Shown here piece by piece: positions 19,587-28,439 of a DNA stretch of 64,000 nucleotides; within the stretch, counting starts at the first letter, position 1; each line of letters starts with the position of its first letter. Source of the DNA: Paenibacillus sp. FSL H8-0537 (GTDB lineage Bacteria > Bacillota > Bacilli > Paenibacillales > Paenibacillaceae). The translations under genes were made by a program, and so were the position numbers. The notes under the pieces are model-generated. The model had not been told where the DNA came from and searched no databases. It saw only the letters and a list, made by a program, of their open reading frames with translations. The stretch lies in the NCBI RefSeq assembly GCF_038051995.1, contig NZ_CP150290.1, positions 2,656,001 through 2,720,000 of the forward strand, given 5' to 3'.

Positions 19587-22517
19587 ATGGGAATACCTCT
19601 ACTGCGATTTTTGTTCCGCAAAATGTGGAACACCCGTTGGCTGACGTTTAGCGCCTTGGCAGGTCTGACGATTGCGGTTGCTTTTGCAACCAGCATCCCG
19701 ATGTATGCGGATGGGGCACTCAAGCGCGTAGTCGCGGCTTCGCTCAAAGAGAAGAGCACCGGCTTGCCGGCAGGCTCGCTGCTGATGCGGTATCAGTCGC
19801 CAGGCGGCCAGACAACCGATCTTTCAGCTTTGACTGAAGTCGACCGATACATTAAAGAGGATGTACCGAATGAAATCGGGTTTGCTTATCAGAACTTTGT
19901 TCGCAGCTTGTCGCTCCGCGGCGCCGATGTCGTGCCAGAAGACCCGACCAAGGTGGATGCGAGCCGTACTCGTCAGATGACACTAATGTCCATGACAGAG
20001 CTGGAAGGCAAAACCGAAATTATGCAAGGACGCTGGTTTACCGACAAGGTCGATAAAGACGGCGTGATGGAAGCGGTCATGCTTGAAGAAGCGATGTACC
20101 GCAATGATGTTCATATTGGGGATGTATTCGAATACCCGATTTATAGCGGACTGAATTTAACGCTGCGCGTCAAAATCGTCGGAGCGGTCAAGCCGCTGAA
20201 TGACAGCGATCCTTATTGGTATCAAGGGCTTGAAGGACTGATGAATACGCTCCAGATTCACGAAAACGTCTTTTTGAAGACGCTGCTGGAGCAGCAAAAA
20301 ATACCGCTTAACAATGCAAGCTGGTATTATGCTTTCGATTTATCGCAAGTGCAGACGAGTCAGCTTTCGCCGCTGGGAAGAACGCTGGATCGCTTAAATA
20401 TTGAGCTTTATCAGCGTTTGACAGACACGAAGGTGGAAATTTCATTTGCCGATACGCTCATTGAATTTAAGCGACAGAGCTTGCAGCTTCAGACGCTGCT
20501 GTTCACGCTCGCAGCTCCAATGCTTGCGATGGTGTTTTATTTTATCGCGATGAATGCCCGGCAGTCCCTTGATAAGCAGCGCAGCGACATTGCGGTACTC
20601 CGCAGCCGCGGCGCTGGAACGAGGCAAATCATTTGGATTTATTTGCTGGAGGGCTTGCTGCTTGGGGCGATCGCTTTAGTATGCGGTCCGTTCCTCGGCT
20701 GGTTTATGGCGAAAAGCATCGGTTCAGCCAATGGCTTCCTGTCCTTCGTCAATCGGACGTCCATCCCTGTCGGCTTCTCGACAGAGGCGATGATTGCTGG
20801 CGTGGCTGCCGTTGTGCTGGCGCTGCTTTCGACCATTATTCCGGCGATTATTTATGCCAGATCGTCGATTGTAAGCTACAAGAGAGAGCTAGCCCGTTCG
20901 GACCGCAGTCCGTTTTGGCAGCGCTGGTTTATCGATGTTTTGCTGCTTGGCGCAGCGGGATATGGCTGGTACATGTTCAATCAGCGCCAAATGCTGACCT
21001 TCCAGACGGGACTTACGACGGATCAGCTTAATGTGCAGCCGTTTCTGTTTTTCGTGCCGGCTTTATCGATTTTCGCAATGGGATTGTTTTTCCTGCGGTT
21101 GTTCCCGTGGCTGCTCAAGGTGTTTAACTGGCTGGGCCGTAAGTTTTTACCCGTTCCGCTTTATTTAACACTTACCCAGCTATCGCGTTCTTCCAAAGGC
21201 TATTACCCTTTAATGATTTTACTCGTACTGACACTCGGGCTGGGTGTATATAACGCATCTGCCGCCCGTACGATCGATTTGAACTCGACGGAGCGTACGC
21301 TGTATAAATTCGGCTCGGACGTCGTCATTCAAACGGTGTGGGATGGTACGCCAGAAGTCAAATATACCGGTGGAAACAATGGAAACGGCGGCGGCAATGG
21401 CGGCAGCGGTGGAAATGGCTCCGGCGGTGGCGGGTCGTCAGGCGGCGGCTCTGGTGGTGGAGCTGGCGGAGGCTCCGGCGGCGGTGGAGGCGGTGCGCAG
21501 CAGCCTGTGCCTACGCGCATTTTGTACAGTGAACCGCCGTTTGAGCTGTTCCGCAAAATGGAAGGCGTTGAAGCTGCAGCACGCGTGCTGCAAACGAAAG
21601 GGAATATCGTCGTATCGGGACGCTCCATTGGTCAGGGCACGGTGATGGGCATCGACAATGTCGATTTCTCCAAGGTAGCTTGGTTCCGCAATGACTTGTT
21701 CCCCACACATCCGTTTACGTATTTGAACTACTTAGGGATGTATGAGCAAGCGGCGCTTATTCCAACTGGAGTAGCGGAGAAATATCAGCTTAAGCCGGGA
21801 GATACCATGTCGGTTGGCTTTACCGAAGGCAAGCTGGATTTTGTGGTCGTAGGCATCCTGCCTTATTGGCCGACGCAATATCCGGATCAATCGCCGTTCG
21901 TCATTACGAATCTCGATTACATTTACGATCAGCTTCCGATTATGCCTTATGAGGTTTGGCTCAAAATGAAGGATGGCGCCAAGGTTGCGCCGATTTTGGA
22001 AGAGCTGCAGAAGCAGGGCATTGATGTCGCTACCGTCAAGGATGTACGCAATGAACTGATTATCCAGTCCAAGCTTCCAACTCGAGGCGGCGTATTCGGG
22101 ATTCTCAGTCTCGGCTTCCTCGTATCCGTCATCGTTACATTGACAGGGTACGTGCTGTATTGGTTCTTTAATCTTTCAGGACGGGTCGTGCAATTTGGCG
22201 TGCTGCGGGCGATGGGGCTGTCACGCAGGCAGCTTACGGGCATGCTCATGCTGGAGCAGCTGTTTACAGCGGGACTTTCCATCGGTCTAGGCGTTATGAT
22301 CGGCAAGCTGACGAGTATACTGTTCCTGCCATTCCTGCAGACGGCGGAAAATGCCACAGAAACGGTGCCGCCGTTCCGCGTCGTCTTCGAAGCGAAGGAT
22401 ACGAATCAGCTGTTTATCGTCGTCGCTTTCATGATGATTACTGGAGCGCTGCTGCTCTTCCTGCATATTCGCAGGCTGCGGGTGCATCAGGCGGTTAAAA
22501 TGGGAGAGGAGCGCTAA
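19587..22517 (+). CDS. Large FtsX/MacB-type ABC permease with glycine-rich insert
   Basis: 976 residues, about ten predicted membrane helices: one near residues 14-34, a group at about 305-435, more at about 450-570, and three at the C-terminus with an FtsX-type core (LSLGFLVSVIVTLTGYVLYW). Large extracytoplasmic segments follow helix 1 and lie between about 575 and 830. Residues about 592-640 are almost entirely glycine with serine and asparagine, right at the start of the second ectodomain. The gene begins 3 bases after the adaptor gene. Such permeases usually perform mechanotransmission or lipoprotein/peptide export; the substrate is unknown. Confidence 0.88.
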   Translation: MGIPLLRFLFRKMWNTRWLTFSALAGLTIAVAFATSIPMYADGALKRVVAASLKEKSTGLPAGSLLMRYQSPGGQTTDLSALTEVDRYIKEDVPNEIGFAYQNFVRSLSLRGADVVPEDPTKVDASRTRQMTLMSMTELEGKTEIMQGRWFTDKVDKDGVMEAVMLEEAMYRNDVHIGDVFEYPIYSGLNLTLRVKIVGAVKPLNDSDPYWYQGLEGLMNTLQIHENVFLKTLLEQQKIPLNNASWYYAFDLSQVQTSQLSPLGRTLDRLNIELYQRLTDTKVEISFADTLIEFKRQSLQLQTLLFTLAAPMLAMVFYFIAMNARQSLDKQRSDIAVLRSRGAGTRQIIWIYLLEGLLLGAIALVCGPFLGWFMAKSIGSANGFLSFVNRTSIPVGFSTEAMIAGVAAVVLALLSTIIPAIIYARSSIVSYKRELARSDRSPFWQRWFIDVLLLGAAGYGWYMFNQRQMLTFQTGLTTDQLNVQPFLFFVPALSIFAMGLFFLRLFPWLLKVFNWLGRKFLPVPLYLTLTQLSRSSKGYYPLMILLVLTLGLGVYNASAARTIDLNSTERTLYKFGSDVVIQTVWDGTPEVKYTGGNNGNGGGNGGSGGNGSGGGGSSGGGSGGGAGGGSGGGGGGAQQPVPTRILYSEPPFELFRKMEGVEAAARVLQTKGNIVVSGRSIGQGTVMGIDNVDFSKVAWFRNDLFPTHPFTYLNYLGMYEQAALIPTGVAEKYQLKPGDTMSVGFTEGKLDFVVVGILPYWPTQYPDQSPFVITNLDYIYDQLPIMPYEVWLKMKDGAKVAPILEELQKQGIDVATVKDVRNELIIQSKLPTRGGVFGILSLGFLVSVIVTLTGYVLYWFFNLSGRVVQFGVLRAMGLSRRQLTGMLMLEQLFTAGLSIGLGVMIGKLTSILFLPFLQTAENATETVPPFRVVFEAKDTNQLFIVVAFMMITGALLLFLHIRRLRVHQAVKMGEER

Positions 22518-22522
22518 CAGCT

Positions 22523-23407
22523 ATGATCGATTGCGAAGGCTTAGTCAAAATTTACAAAACGGATGATCTCGAGGTTGTCGCTCTGCAAGGTCTTAATCTT
22601 AAAGTAAACCCAGGCGAGCTAATGGCGATTATCGGGAATAGCGGAAGCGGGAAGTCGACGCTGCTCAATATTTTGGGCGGCCTCGATCACCCGTCTGCTG
22701 GCCAAGTCAGAGTGGGACCGTGGGATTTGCTGAAAATCAACCCGGACGATCTTGTGAAATACAAGCGGGAAACGGTCGGTTTTATCTGGCAAAATAATGC
22801 CCGCAACCTGCTGCCGTATTTAACGGCACTGGAAAATGTCGAAATGCCAATGATGCTTTCAGGCAAGGTCGACCGGGCCTATGCCAAGCAGCTGCTGGAA
22901 TGGGTAGGACTCAAGGAGCGAATGAACAACAAGCTCCATCAATTATCCGGCGGGGAGCAGCAGCGGGTCGCGATCGCCATTTCCTTGTGCAATCGTCCGC
23001 AGCTGCTGCTGGCGGATGAGCCGACGGGATCGGTAGATACTGCAACGTCGGATCTGATTATGAATATTTTTCGCAAGCTGAACCGTGAAATTGGCATTAC
23101 GATTGTCATTGTTACTCATGATCTTTCACTCGCGGGCAAAGTGGACCGTGTCGTTGCGATTCGCGACGGCTTGACGAGTACCGAGTTCATTAAGCGCAAT
23201 CCCAATATGAATACGGTTGGGGGTGAGGAAGAGCATTCAGGCAAAGGACTTCAGGCTGTGCATGAAGCTTATGTCGTCGTAGACCGGGTGGGAAGACTCC
23301 AGGTGCCGAAGGAATATTTAACCGCACTAGGCATAACAGATAAAGCGACAATGGAGTTTGATGGTGAGCGAATCGTCATTTCGCCGCCTAAATCATTAGG
23401 GGGGTAA
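22523..23407 (+). CDS. ABC ATPase with C-terminal AbrB/SpoVT-like domain
   Basis: 294 residues. Walker A GNSGSGKS (38-45), signature LSGGEQQR (about 141-148) and Walker B LLLADEPT are intact. After the ATPase core (to about 225) a linker leads to residues 251-288, which read VDRVGRLQVPKEYLTALGI then a beta-rich end. That pattern matches the swapped-hairpin AbrB/SpoVT DNA-binding fold (VD..GR..IPKE....LGI). Fusion of this fold to a MacB-type ATPase is unusual. It starts 5 bases after the permease and is the second ATPase of the cluster, consistent with an ATPase heterodimer. Confidence 0.88.
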   Translation: MIDCEGLVKIYKTDDLEVVALQGLNLKVNPGELMAIIGNSGSGKSTLLNILGGLDHPSAGQVRVGPWDLLKINPDDLVKYKRETVGFIWQNNARNLLPYLTALENVEMPMMLSGKVDRAYAKQLLEWVGLKERMNNKLHQLSGGEQQRVAIAISLCNRPQLLLADEPTGSVDTATSDLIMNIFRKLNREIGITIVIVTHDLSLAGKVDRVVAIRDGLTSTEFIKRNPNMNTVGGEEEHSGKGLQAVHEAYVVVDRVGRLQVPKEYLTALGITDKATMEFDGERIVISPPKSLGG

Positions 23408-23413
23408 TATAGG

Positions 23414-24997
23414 ATGGAGAAACGGTTGTCTAATAGAAAAATGATTAAAAAGTGGGTTGTTGTCCCTGCGACACTGATGGTGGCGACATCGATTTTGGCA
23501 GCTTGCAGCGGCGGTGCCCAGAGTACAGCAGAGAAGCATGTACTTCGTATTGGTGTACTATATGGCGGAGCAGATAATGAGCCGTATTTCCGTTCGCAAT
23601 ATACCGATACGTATGAAATGATGAACCCAGAGATCGATTTTGAAATCGTAAGCGCGATTGACTACTCGGATATGCGCTACCAGACTCCAGACGAGAATGG
23701 CAATGTCGATCAGCCAGATCCGTATGCGAAAATGAAAGATATGCTGACAGGCGATAATCCTGTCGATGTTGTGGTATTGGATTACAGCATGCTGCGCCGC
23801 CTGGTGCAGGATAATTTGCTGAAGCAGCTTGATCCATTGATCAGCCAGAGCAAATTCGATTTGACTGATTATGTGCCGACTGTCATTGATGGCATTAAAT
23901 CTGCAGGCGACAACAACATTTATGCGCTGACGCCAACGTTCAGCTCATCGGCTCTTTTTTACAATAAAAAGCTGTTTGAAGAAAATGGCGTAGAGCCTCC
24001 TACTGACAATATGACCTGGAAGGACGTTATGGACAAAGCTCGTCTTGTGAGCAAGGGAGAGGGCGCTGACCGTAAATATGGCATGACCTTCAGCCGTTGG
24101 AACGGCGGCGATTTCAACTCCGATATCCAAACCTACAGCTCGGCGCTTCAATTGAAAATGTGGGATGATAAAGGCGAGAAAATGCTGGTCAACACGCCGC
24201 AATGGGAAAATGTATGGAATACGGTCTCTGGCTTGTACAGAGAAGATGTTGTGCCGGATCAAGAGGATATTAATAAAATCAATGAAGCGTCCAATAAAGA
24301 AGCTGCCGATGGCAACTACGTTTATAACCCAACGCAAGGCGATTTGTTTGCTAGTGGCAAAGTTGCCATGACGATTTCGGACTTTTATTATGTCAATGAG
24401 CTGAACACTACGATGAACAATGCATCCAAAATTAAAGACTTTGAAGCATTCGATTGGGATGTCGTCACTTACCCGACCCATGAGGAAGCACCAGGCATTG
24501 GCGGCGCTATTTCCTTTAGCCAGCTGATGGGGATTAATAACAACGCTCAGAACTCCGAGGATGCTTGGAAATTCATTCAATTTACAAACAGCAAGGAATG
24601 GGCGGAAATGAAATCCCGCAGCACGTATGAGCTTGTAGCGCGCAAGGAGTACCTGAAGCCTAAAAACGGCATGAATTACAACATTGATGCGTTTACTTCC
24701 CTTAAACCGATTCCGCCGCAAAGCGTGGATACCGAGCAGCTGTACCGCGACAAGCCGGGCATTTGGGAAGCGCAAAATGCCTCTTATGAATTGTTCCAGA
24801 AGGTCATTAAAGGCGATATCACTTCGAAGGAAGCGCTCGCTGAGTGGGAAACGAAGGGCAATGCTATACTTGAGAAGATTAAAAAACAGCCGGCTAAGAC
24901 AGATTCCTCCAAGGCGGCTGAGAGTGGCAGCACGGATGATGCCGGCACGCAAGTAGAGGAAGAAGGAACAACAGCAACAGAAGTACCAGCAGGATAA
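23414..24997 (+). CDS. Extracellular solute-binding lipoprotein (family 1-like)
   Basis: 527 residues. Signal peptide with lipobox ILAAC (Cys31), then a two-lobed binding protein: VLRIGVLYGG, VDVVVLDYSMLRRLV, YALTPTFSSSALFYNKKLFEENGVEPP and GINNNAQNSEDAWKFIQF are typical of sugar-type family 1 binding proteins. An acidic, low-complexity tail of about 35 residues follows. It lies 6 bases after the ATPase and in the same operon as an exporter, with no importer permease beside it, so its role may be sensing or substrate delivery rather than uptake. Confidence 0.88.
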   Translation: MEKRLSNRKMIKKWVVVPATLMVATSILAACSGGAQSTAEKHVLRIGVLYGGADNEPYFRSQYTDTYEMMNPEIDFEIVSAIDYSDMRYQTPDENGNVDQPDPYAKMKDMLTGDNPVDVVVLDYSMLRRLVQDNLLKQLDPLISQSKFDLTDYVPTVIDGIKSAGDNNIYALTPTFSSSALFYNKKLFEENGVEPPTDNMTWKDVMDKARLVSKGEGADRKYGMTFSRWNGGDFNSDIQTYSSALQLKMWDDKGEKMLVNTPQWENVWNTVSGLYREDVVPDQEDINKINEASNKEAADGNYVYNPTQGDLFASGKVAMTISDFYYVNELNTTMNNASKIKDFEAFDWDVVTYPTHEEAPGIGGAISFSQLMGINNNAQNSEDAWKFIQFTNSKEWAEMKSRSTYELVARKEYLKPKNGMNYNIDAFTSLKPIPPQSVDTEQLYRDKPGIWEAQNASYELFQKVIKGDITSKEALAEWETKGNAILEKIKKQPAKTDSSKAAESGSTDDAGTQVEEEGTTATEVPAG

Positions 24998-25003
24998 AAT
25001 AGG

Positions 25004-25053
25004 AACGTCCCGTATGAAGCCTGAAATGGCTTTGTATGGGACGTTTGTTTTTG
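25004..25053 (+). terminator. Terminator of the ABC exporter operon
   Basis: AACGTCCCGTATGAAGCC pairs with GGCTTTGTATGGGACGTT (some G-U and mismatched pairs) and is followed by GTTTTTT. Confidence 0.85.
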
Positions 25054-25124
25054 AAGGTGTAAAAGTCGATGCATTATTGTATTTGGCCTTTATTGGGTAT
25101 TCTAAGGAGTGAGGAGGGATACCA

Positions 25125-25289
25125 ATGAGGTGGATCTATTGGGTTCGATTATATGAGACAAAATTTCAGGCAGGCTGTCTAGTGCGGAGAATGGAAAATG
25201 ACTGGTGGATCTATGGCTACGAGTGTCCGCAGGAGGTCGAGGTTTTTCGCTCCAAGCGGGGACGCTACGGCGTGAGATTTTTGATTTAA
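25125..25289 (+). CDS. Small basic-aromatic hypothetical protein (54 aa)
   Basis: A 54-residue frame from ATG 25125 to TAA 25287-25289, with GAGGAGGG (25111-25118) ideally placed. The product begins MRWIYWVRLYETKF and is rich in tryptophan, tyrosine and arginine. It has no signal peptide or clear membrane helix and two cysteines. I do not recognise a family. The strong ribosome site and backbone-like codon use favour a real gene; it is isolated between a terminator and the tRNA promoter. Confidence 0.55.
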   Translation: MRWIYWVRLYETKFQAGCLVRRMENDWWIYGYECPQEVEVFRSKRGRYGVRFLI

Positions 25290-25320
25290 TTCAAAAGATT
25301 AAAAAAATGAAGAAAAATGC

Positions 25321-25350
25321 TTGACTTCACTATCTCATATATTGTATATT
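25321..25350 (+). promoter_or_regulatory. Promoter of the tRNA-Ile/tRNA-Leu unit
   Basis: TTGACT (25321-25326) and TATATT (25345-25350), 18-base spacer, about 90 bases upstream of the first tRNA. Confidence 0.6.
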
Positions 25351-25438
25351 AATTCATGTCGCCATTTCAAATTGATGCGTTGTACGAATGGAATATACAG
25401 CCGCTTTCTATTAAATCGTCTTACTAGACGTTTTATGA

Positions 25439-25515
25439 GGGCCCTTAGCTCAGTTGGTTAGAGCGGTCGGCTCATAACCGATTGGTCGGGGGTTCGAGTC
25501 CCTCAGGGCCCACCA
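25439..25515 (+). tRNA. tRNA-Ile(CAU), lysidine-type
   Basis: 77 bases with encoded CCA. Acceptor arms GGGCCCT/AGGGCCC, D-arm TTAGCTCAGTTGGTTAGAGC and T-loop GGTTCGAGTCC are complete. The anticodon CAT is at 25473-25475. The body (CGGCTCATAACCG anticodon arm) resembles Bacillus tRNA-Ile2, whose C34 is converted to lysidine to read AUA, rather than elongator or initiator tRNA-Met. Isotype by resemblance. Confidence 0.88.
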
Positions 25516-25536
25516 TTGTACACCTCAATCTATTAT

Positions 25537-25622
25537 GCCGGGGTGGCGGAATTGGCAGACGCACAGGACTTAAAATCCTGCGGTAGGTGACTACCGTACC
25601 GGTTCGATCCCGGTCCTCGGCA
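25537..25622 (+). tRNA. tRNA-Leu(UAA)
   Basis: Class II tRNA with a long variable arm (GGTAGGTGACTACC). The anticodon TAA is at 25571-25573 in the loop CTTAAAA. Acceptor arms GCCGGGG/CCTCGGC pair with one G-U. CCA is not encoded. Its 3' part (from 25560) is duplicated at 35440-35507, marking it as the probable insertion site of the island that follows. Confidence 0.95.
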
Positions 25623-25627
25623 TACAG
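25560..25627 (+). repeat. Left direct repeat (attL-like), within tRNA-Leu 3' half
   Basis: 68 bases from the tRNA-Leu anticodon arm through 5 bases beyond the gene. They recur at 35440-35507 with only two mismatches (25597 G versus A, 25618 C versus T). Confidence 0.75.
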
Positions 25628-25628
25628 A

Positions 25629-25660
25629 AAACACCTTGAGAAATCAAGGTGTTTTTTTTT
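25629..25660 (+). terminator. Terminator after tRNA-Leu
   Basis: AACACCTTGA and TCAAGGTGTT form a perfect stem around GAAA-like bases, followed by nine T. It lies just inside the left end of the island. Confidence 0.85.
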
Positions 25661-25727
25661 GAGTACTTTTATTAAAATTAAGAGTCCTGTGTATTTTAAC
25701 TAAGTACACAATAATAATTAAAAGCTA

Positions 25728-25778
25728 AAAAAACCTCCTCTAGGCATCTGATTTAGTCAATAACCTAGAGGAGGTTTT
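25728..25778. terminator. Bidirectional terminator-like hairpin
   Basis: AACCTCCTCTAGG (25732-25744) and CCTAGAGGAGGTT (25764-25776) are perfectly complementary, with A-run on the left and T-run on the right. It insulates the tRNA unit from the minus-strand nuclease gene. Confidence 0.75.
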
Positions 25779-25943
25779 TCGTATGTTGTGCGATTGACAA
25801 AGTCAAGAAATTTGTGCCAGCAAAATGAAGGCTAGTATGAGACGAAAGAGAGGTCCAATATGGGATTTCATAGTGCTGAGTGTCAGGTGAAGAGAAGCGC
25901 ATAGGTACGTCTGTTGTAATTCCAATTCGCGATTAGACTTATC

Positions 25944-26681
25944 TCAGGCAGTCTTTTTTTGAAGCTGAATTATTTCTTTAACTAAATCGTCTCGGCTCCA
26001 CAATGTAATTCCATTAGATGCGGCTAGCTTCTTTGCTGGCTCTGTAAATGAACTATTGGTAACGACCATACCTGATTTACACGAATAGTACGCCATCGCA
26101 CCCACTACTTCTTGAACTGCCGATAAACCGACTTTGTCAGAATAGCGTTTAGCTTGGATAGCAGTTTTGCCAGTGCCATCATCAATAATCAAATCTGCTC
26201 CGAAGTCGCCTGATGCGGGGGTTCGTTCGACGCTACAACCTTTCTTACGGAAAAGTTCTTCAAGATATACTTCAAATTCTTGACCAGCCATTTTATCGAT
26301 GTCAAAAATGCCTGATGCTAATATGCGCTTTCTTCTCTTATACTGTTTGTTCCACTTATAAGCATAGTAGCTACTAGGTATCATAATAGCAATAATTAAG
26401 AATGGTACTACTACTTTAGCTAAAATTGAAATATACAAAGCTACTAAGTAAAAAGTAACAGTTATTATAAGCCTATTCTTAATCAAACTCCTTTTTGAAA
26501 TTTTGAACTTCACGTAAAAAAAACCTGAAAATGTAGCTAATAGCCCGATTAATGAAAAGACAGTTGATACGGGATTAGTTGAGTTTGTTAGTATCCCTGC
26601 AAATACGACTATACTAAGAATAGTGGCTAGTTCGTGGGGATTTAGTTTTGTTTTAGCTATATTTCTCTTTCTCTTAGGCAC
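25944..26681 (-). CDS. Membrane-anchored Mrr-type restriction endonuclease-like protein
   Basis: 245 residues. Basic N-terminus, then hydrophobic segments at about 19-36, 41-57, 71-85 and 88-106, then a cytoplasmic Mrr-like domain (about 128-240): GQEFEVYLEELF, catalytic-type GADLII with Asp163 and QAK (176-178), and GMVVTNSSFTEPAKKLA. This is the D-x(n)-[EQ]-x-K pattern of the restriction endonuclease-like superfamily. It is the only island gene on the minus strand and is divergent from the second Mrr-like gene. Target, methylation or not, is unknown. Confidence 0.82.
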   Translation of the reverse strand: MPKRKRNIAKTKLNPHELATILSIVVFAGILTNSTNPVSTVFSLIGLLATFSGFFYVKFKISKRSLIKNRLIITVTFYLVALYISILAKVVVPFLIIAIMIPSSYYAYKWNKQYKRRKRILASGIFDIDKMAGQEFEVYLEELFRKKGCSVERTPASGDFGADLIIDDGTGKTAIQAKRYSDKVGLSAVQEVVGAMAYYSCKSGMVVTNSSFTEPAKKLAASNGITLWSRDDLVKEIIQLQKKTA

Positions 26682-26979
26682 ATATCTTCCTCCATTATTA
26701 ACAACATTTGTTTAAGTTAATGCTCATATCTAAAACTATACAATAAGTAACAAAAATCGACTAGAATAATTTACATATGACAGCATTTCAAGGCATGCGG
26801 GCTTTTCTTGAAGTACTTTGACTAATAGGTATATCAGAACTATAGCGCTTTTGATCCGTCTATATACCTACTATTTTCACCTAAAAGCAGGAAAATAGTC
26901 GTAAGAGGTCGAATGTGTATGCTTTGGAATTATTTGTGTCGCTTATTCTCTGAACATTTTATCTTCTTGAGGGGGAAAC

Positions 26980-27657
26980 ATGGCTAGAACTTATGATTCG
27001 GAAGGGAAACAATTAGCCTATTTTTTAAGAGGAATCTTCATACTTGGGGGACTGATCATTTATTTCAAGGTTCCAGGTTTACACTGGGGATTTTATTTTG
27101 GCATAGTCATTGGAGCGGTAATTATTGCAGAGATACTCGGATTATTATGGGTAAACAAGAGACGTTCCACGGTTAAGCCAAAGAAGAAAACAACTGCGAA
27201 GAAAGTTGTAGCTGAGCGTCAGGTTGCTTCTTCAAGCAAAAAGTTAACGGATCAACAAATCATACAAGCTAACTTAGATACGCTATCTGGAACAGATTTT
27301 GAGCGGCTAATGGAGCTGTATTACACAGATCAAGGTTATCAAGTCGAACGTGTGGGTGGCGCGGGAGACCATGAGGTTGATCTAATAATAAGAGGCAAGG
27401 AAGGCTACAAAATTGCCGTCCAGTGCAAGCGCTGGAAGAAGGATGTTGGCAATGATATCGTTCTAAGGCTAAAGTCGGGTAAACAGGTGCATGGCTGTTA
27501 TGATGCCTGGATTGTGACGACTAGCCATTTTACGAGATCGGCTAAAGAGGCTGCTGAACGTTTGAATATAAAGCTGATTAACGGAGTCGCAATTCGAGAC
27601 AAGCTGGATAGATGGCGCAAAGCAGATCAAGGCAAGATGAGACGAACGAAAATATAG
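26980..27657 (+). CDS. Second membrane-anchored Mrr-type endonuclease-like protein
   Basis: 225 residues. Two membrane segments (about 13-30 and 35-58), a lysine-rich linker (60-90), then an Mrr-like domain: GTDFERLMELYYTDQGY, Asp134 in HEVDLII, QCK (148-150), WIVTTSHFTRSAKEAAERL. The catalytic pattern D...QxK is complete. TTGAGGGGG precedes the ATG. It shares architecture (membrane plus Mrr) with the divergent gene at 25944-26681 but little direct sequence, so they are not a recent duplication. It starts a run of co-oriented island genes. Confidence 0.82.
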   Translation: MARTYDSEGKQLAYFLRGIFILGGLIIYFKVPGLHWGFYFGIVIGAVIIAEILGLLWVNKRRSTVKPKKKTTAKKVVAERQVASSSKKLTDQQIIQANLDTLSGTDFERLMELYYTDQGYQVERVGGAGDHEVDLIIRGKEGYKIAVQCKRWKKDVGNDIVLRLKSGKQVHGCYDAWIVTTSHFTRSAKEAAERLNIKLINGVAIRDKLDRWRKADQGKMRRTKI

Positions 27658-27681
27658 AAAAAACAAAGATAGAGGTACCTA

Positions 27682-28416
27682 ATGATATATTTACTTGCTG
27701 GACTAATGTTAATGCTAGTCATACTTTCAAAATCACCCACTTTTAAAGGCTTTATTGGCGAAGTGTCTGTTCGGTCAAAGCTAAAAAAGCTTAATTCAAA
27801 AGAATATATGATTCTAAATGATATCATGCTTAAGAAGGCGGATGGAAGAACATCGCAAGTTGACCATATTGTGATATCGAAATACGGTGTGTTCGTCATT
27901 GAGACTAAAAATTATACAGGTTGGATCGTAGGCAATGAGAAAGCGGAATATTGGACACAGGTGATTTATAAGCGTAAAGAGAAGCTATACAATCCAATAC
28001 GTCAAAATTATGGACATATTAAAGCGATAGAAGCTGCGTTGGACGATACTACAATTCCAATTATCTCTATTATTGCCTTCAGTACACGGGCAGATTTAAA
28101 GCTGGAGCCGATGAGTGTGGAGGTAATCTACACTACCAAACTGGTGTCTACCATAACGAAATATAATGTTCCCGTGCTGACTGGCAGCCAGGTAAAGCAT
28201 ATACACGATATATTATCAACAAGCACGGTTAACGACAGACAAGAGAGAAAGCAGCATGTGAAGGTTATTAAAGAGAATCTAAACGTAAACAGAGCAAAAA
28301 TAACTAGCGGTATTTGTCCAAGGTGCGGGAATCAATTGATGAAGCGTAATGGGAAAAATGGTGCTTTTGTTGGCTGCAATAGCTATCCAAGATGTAGATT
28401 CACCAGCAATGCATAA
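27682..28416 (+). CDS. NERD domain protein with C-terminal topoisomerase-type zinc ribbon
   Basis: 244 residues. One N-terminal hydrophobic segment (1-17) precedes a NERD nuclease-related domain (about 18-120): KGFIGEVSVRSKLKKL, QVDHIVISKYGVFVIETKNYTGWI and NPIRQNYGHIKAI. The C-terminus (about 211-240) is a zinc ribbon CPRCG...GCNSYPRCRF like those at the ends of type IA topoisomerases. NERD proteins are predicted DNA-processing nucleases. It begins 25 bases after the Mrr-like gene, with AGAGGT upstream, so the two are probably one transcript. Confidence 0.85.
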   Translation: MIYLLAGLMLMLVILSKSPTFKGFIGEVSVRSKLKKLNSKEYMILNDIMLKKADGRTSQVDHIVISKYGVFVIETKNYTGWIVGNEKAEYWTQVIYKRKEKLYNPIRQNYGHIKAIEAALDDTTIPIISIIAFSTRADLKLEPMSVEVIYTTKLVSTITKYNVPVLTGSQVKHIHDILSTSTVNDRQERKQHVKVIKENLNVNRAKITSGICPRCGNQLMKRNGKNGAFVGCNSYPRCRFTSNA

Positions 28417-28439
28417 ATATTTGAATTGTGAGGGGTTGT

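Noticed and set aside
21329..21628. Proline-rich minus-strand frame
   Set aside because: Antisense of the glycine-rich insert of the permease; composition explained by the repeat.
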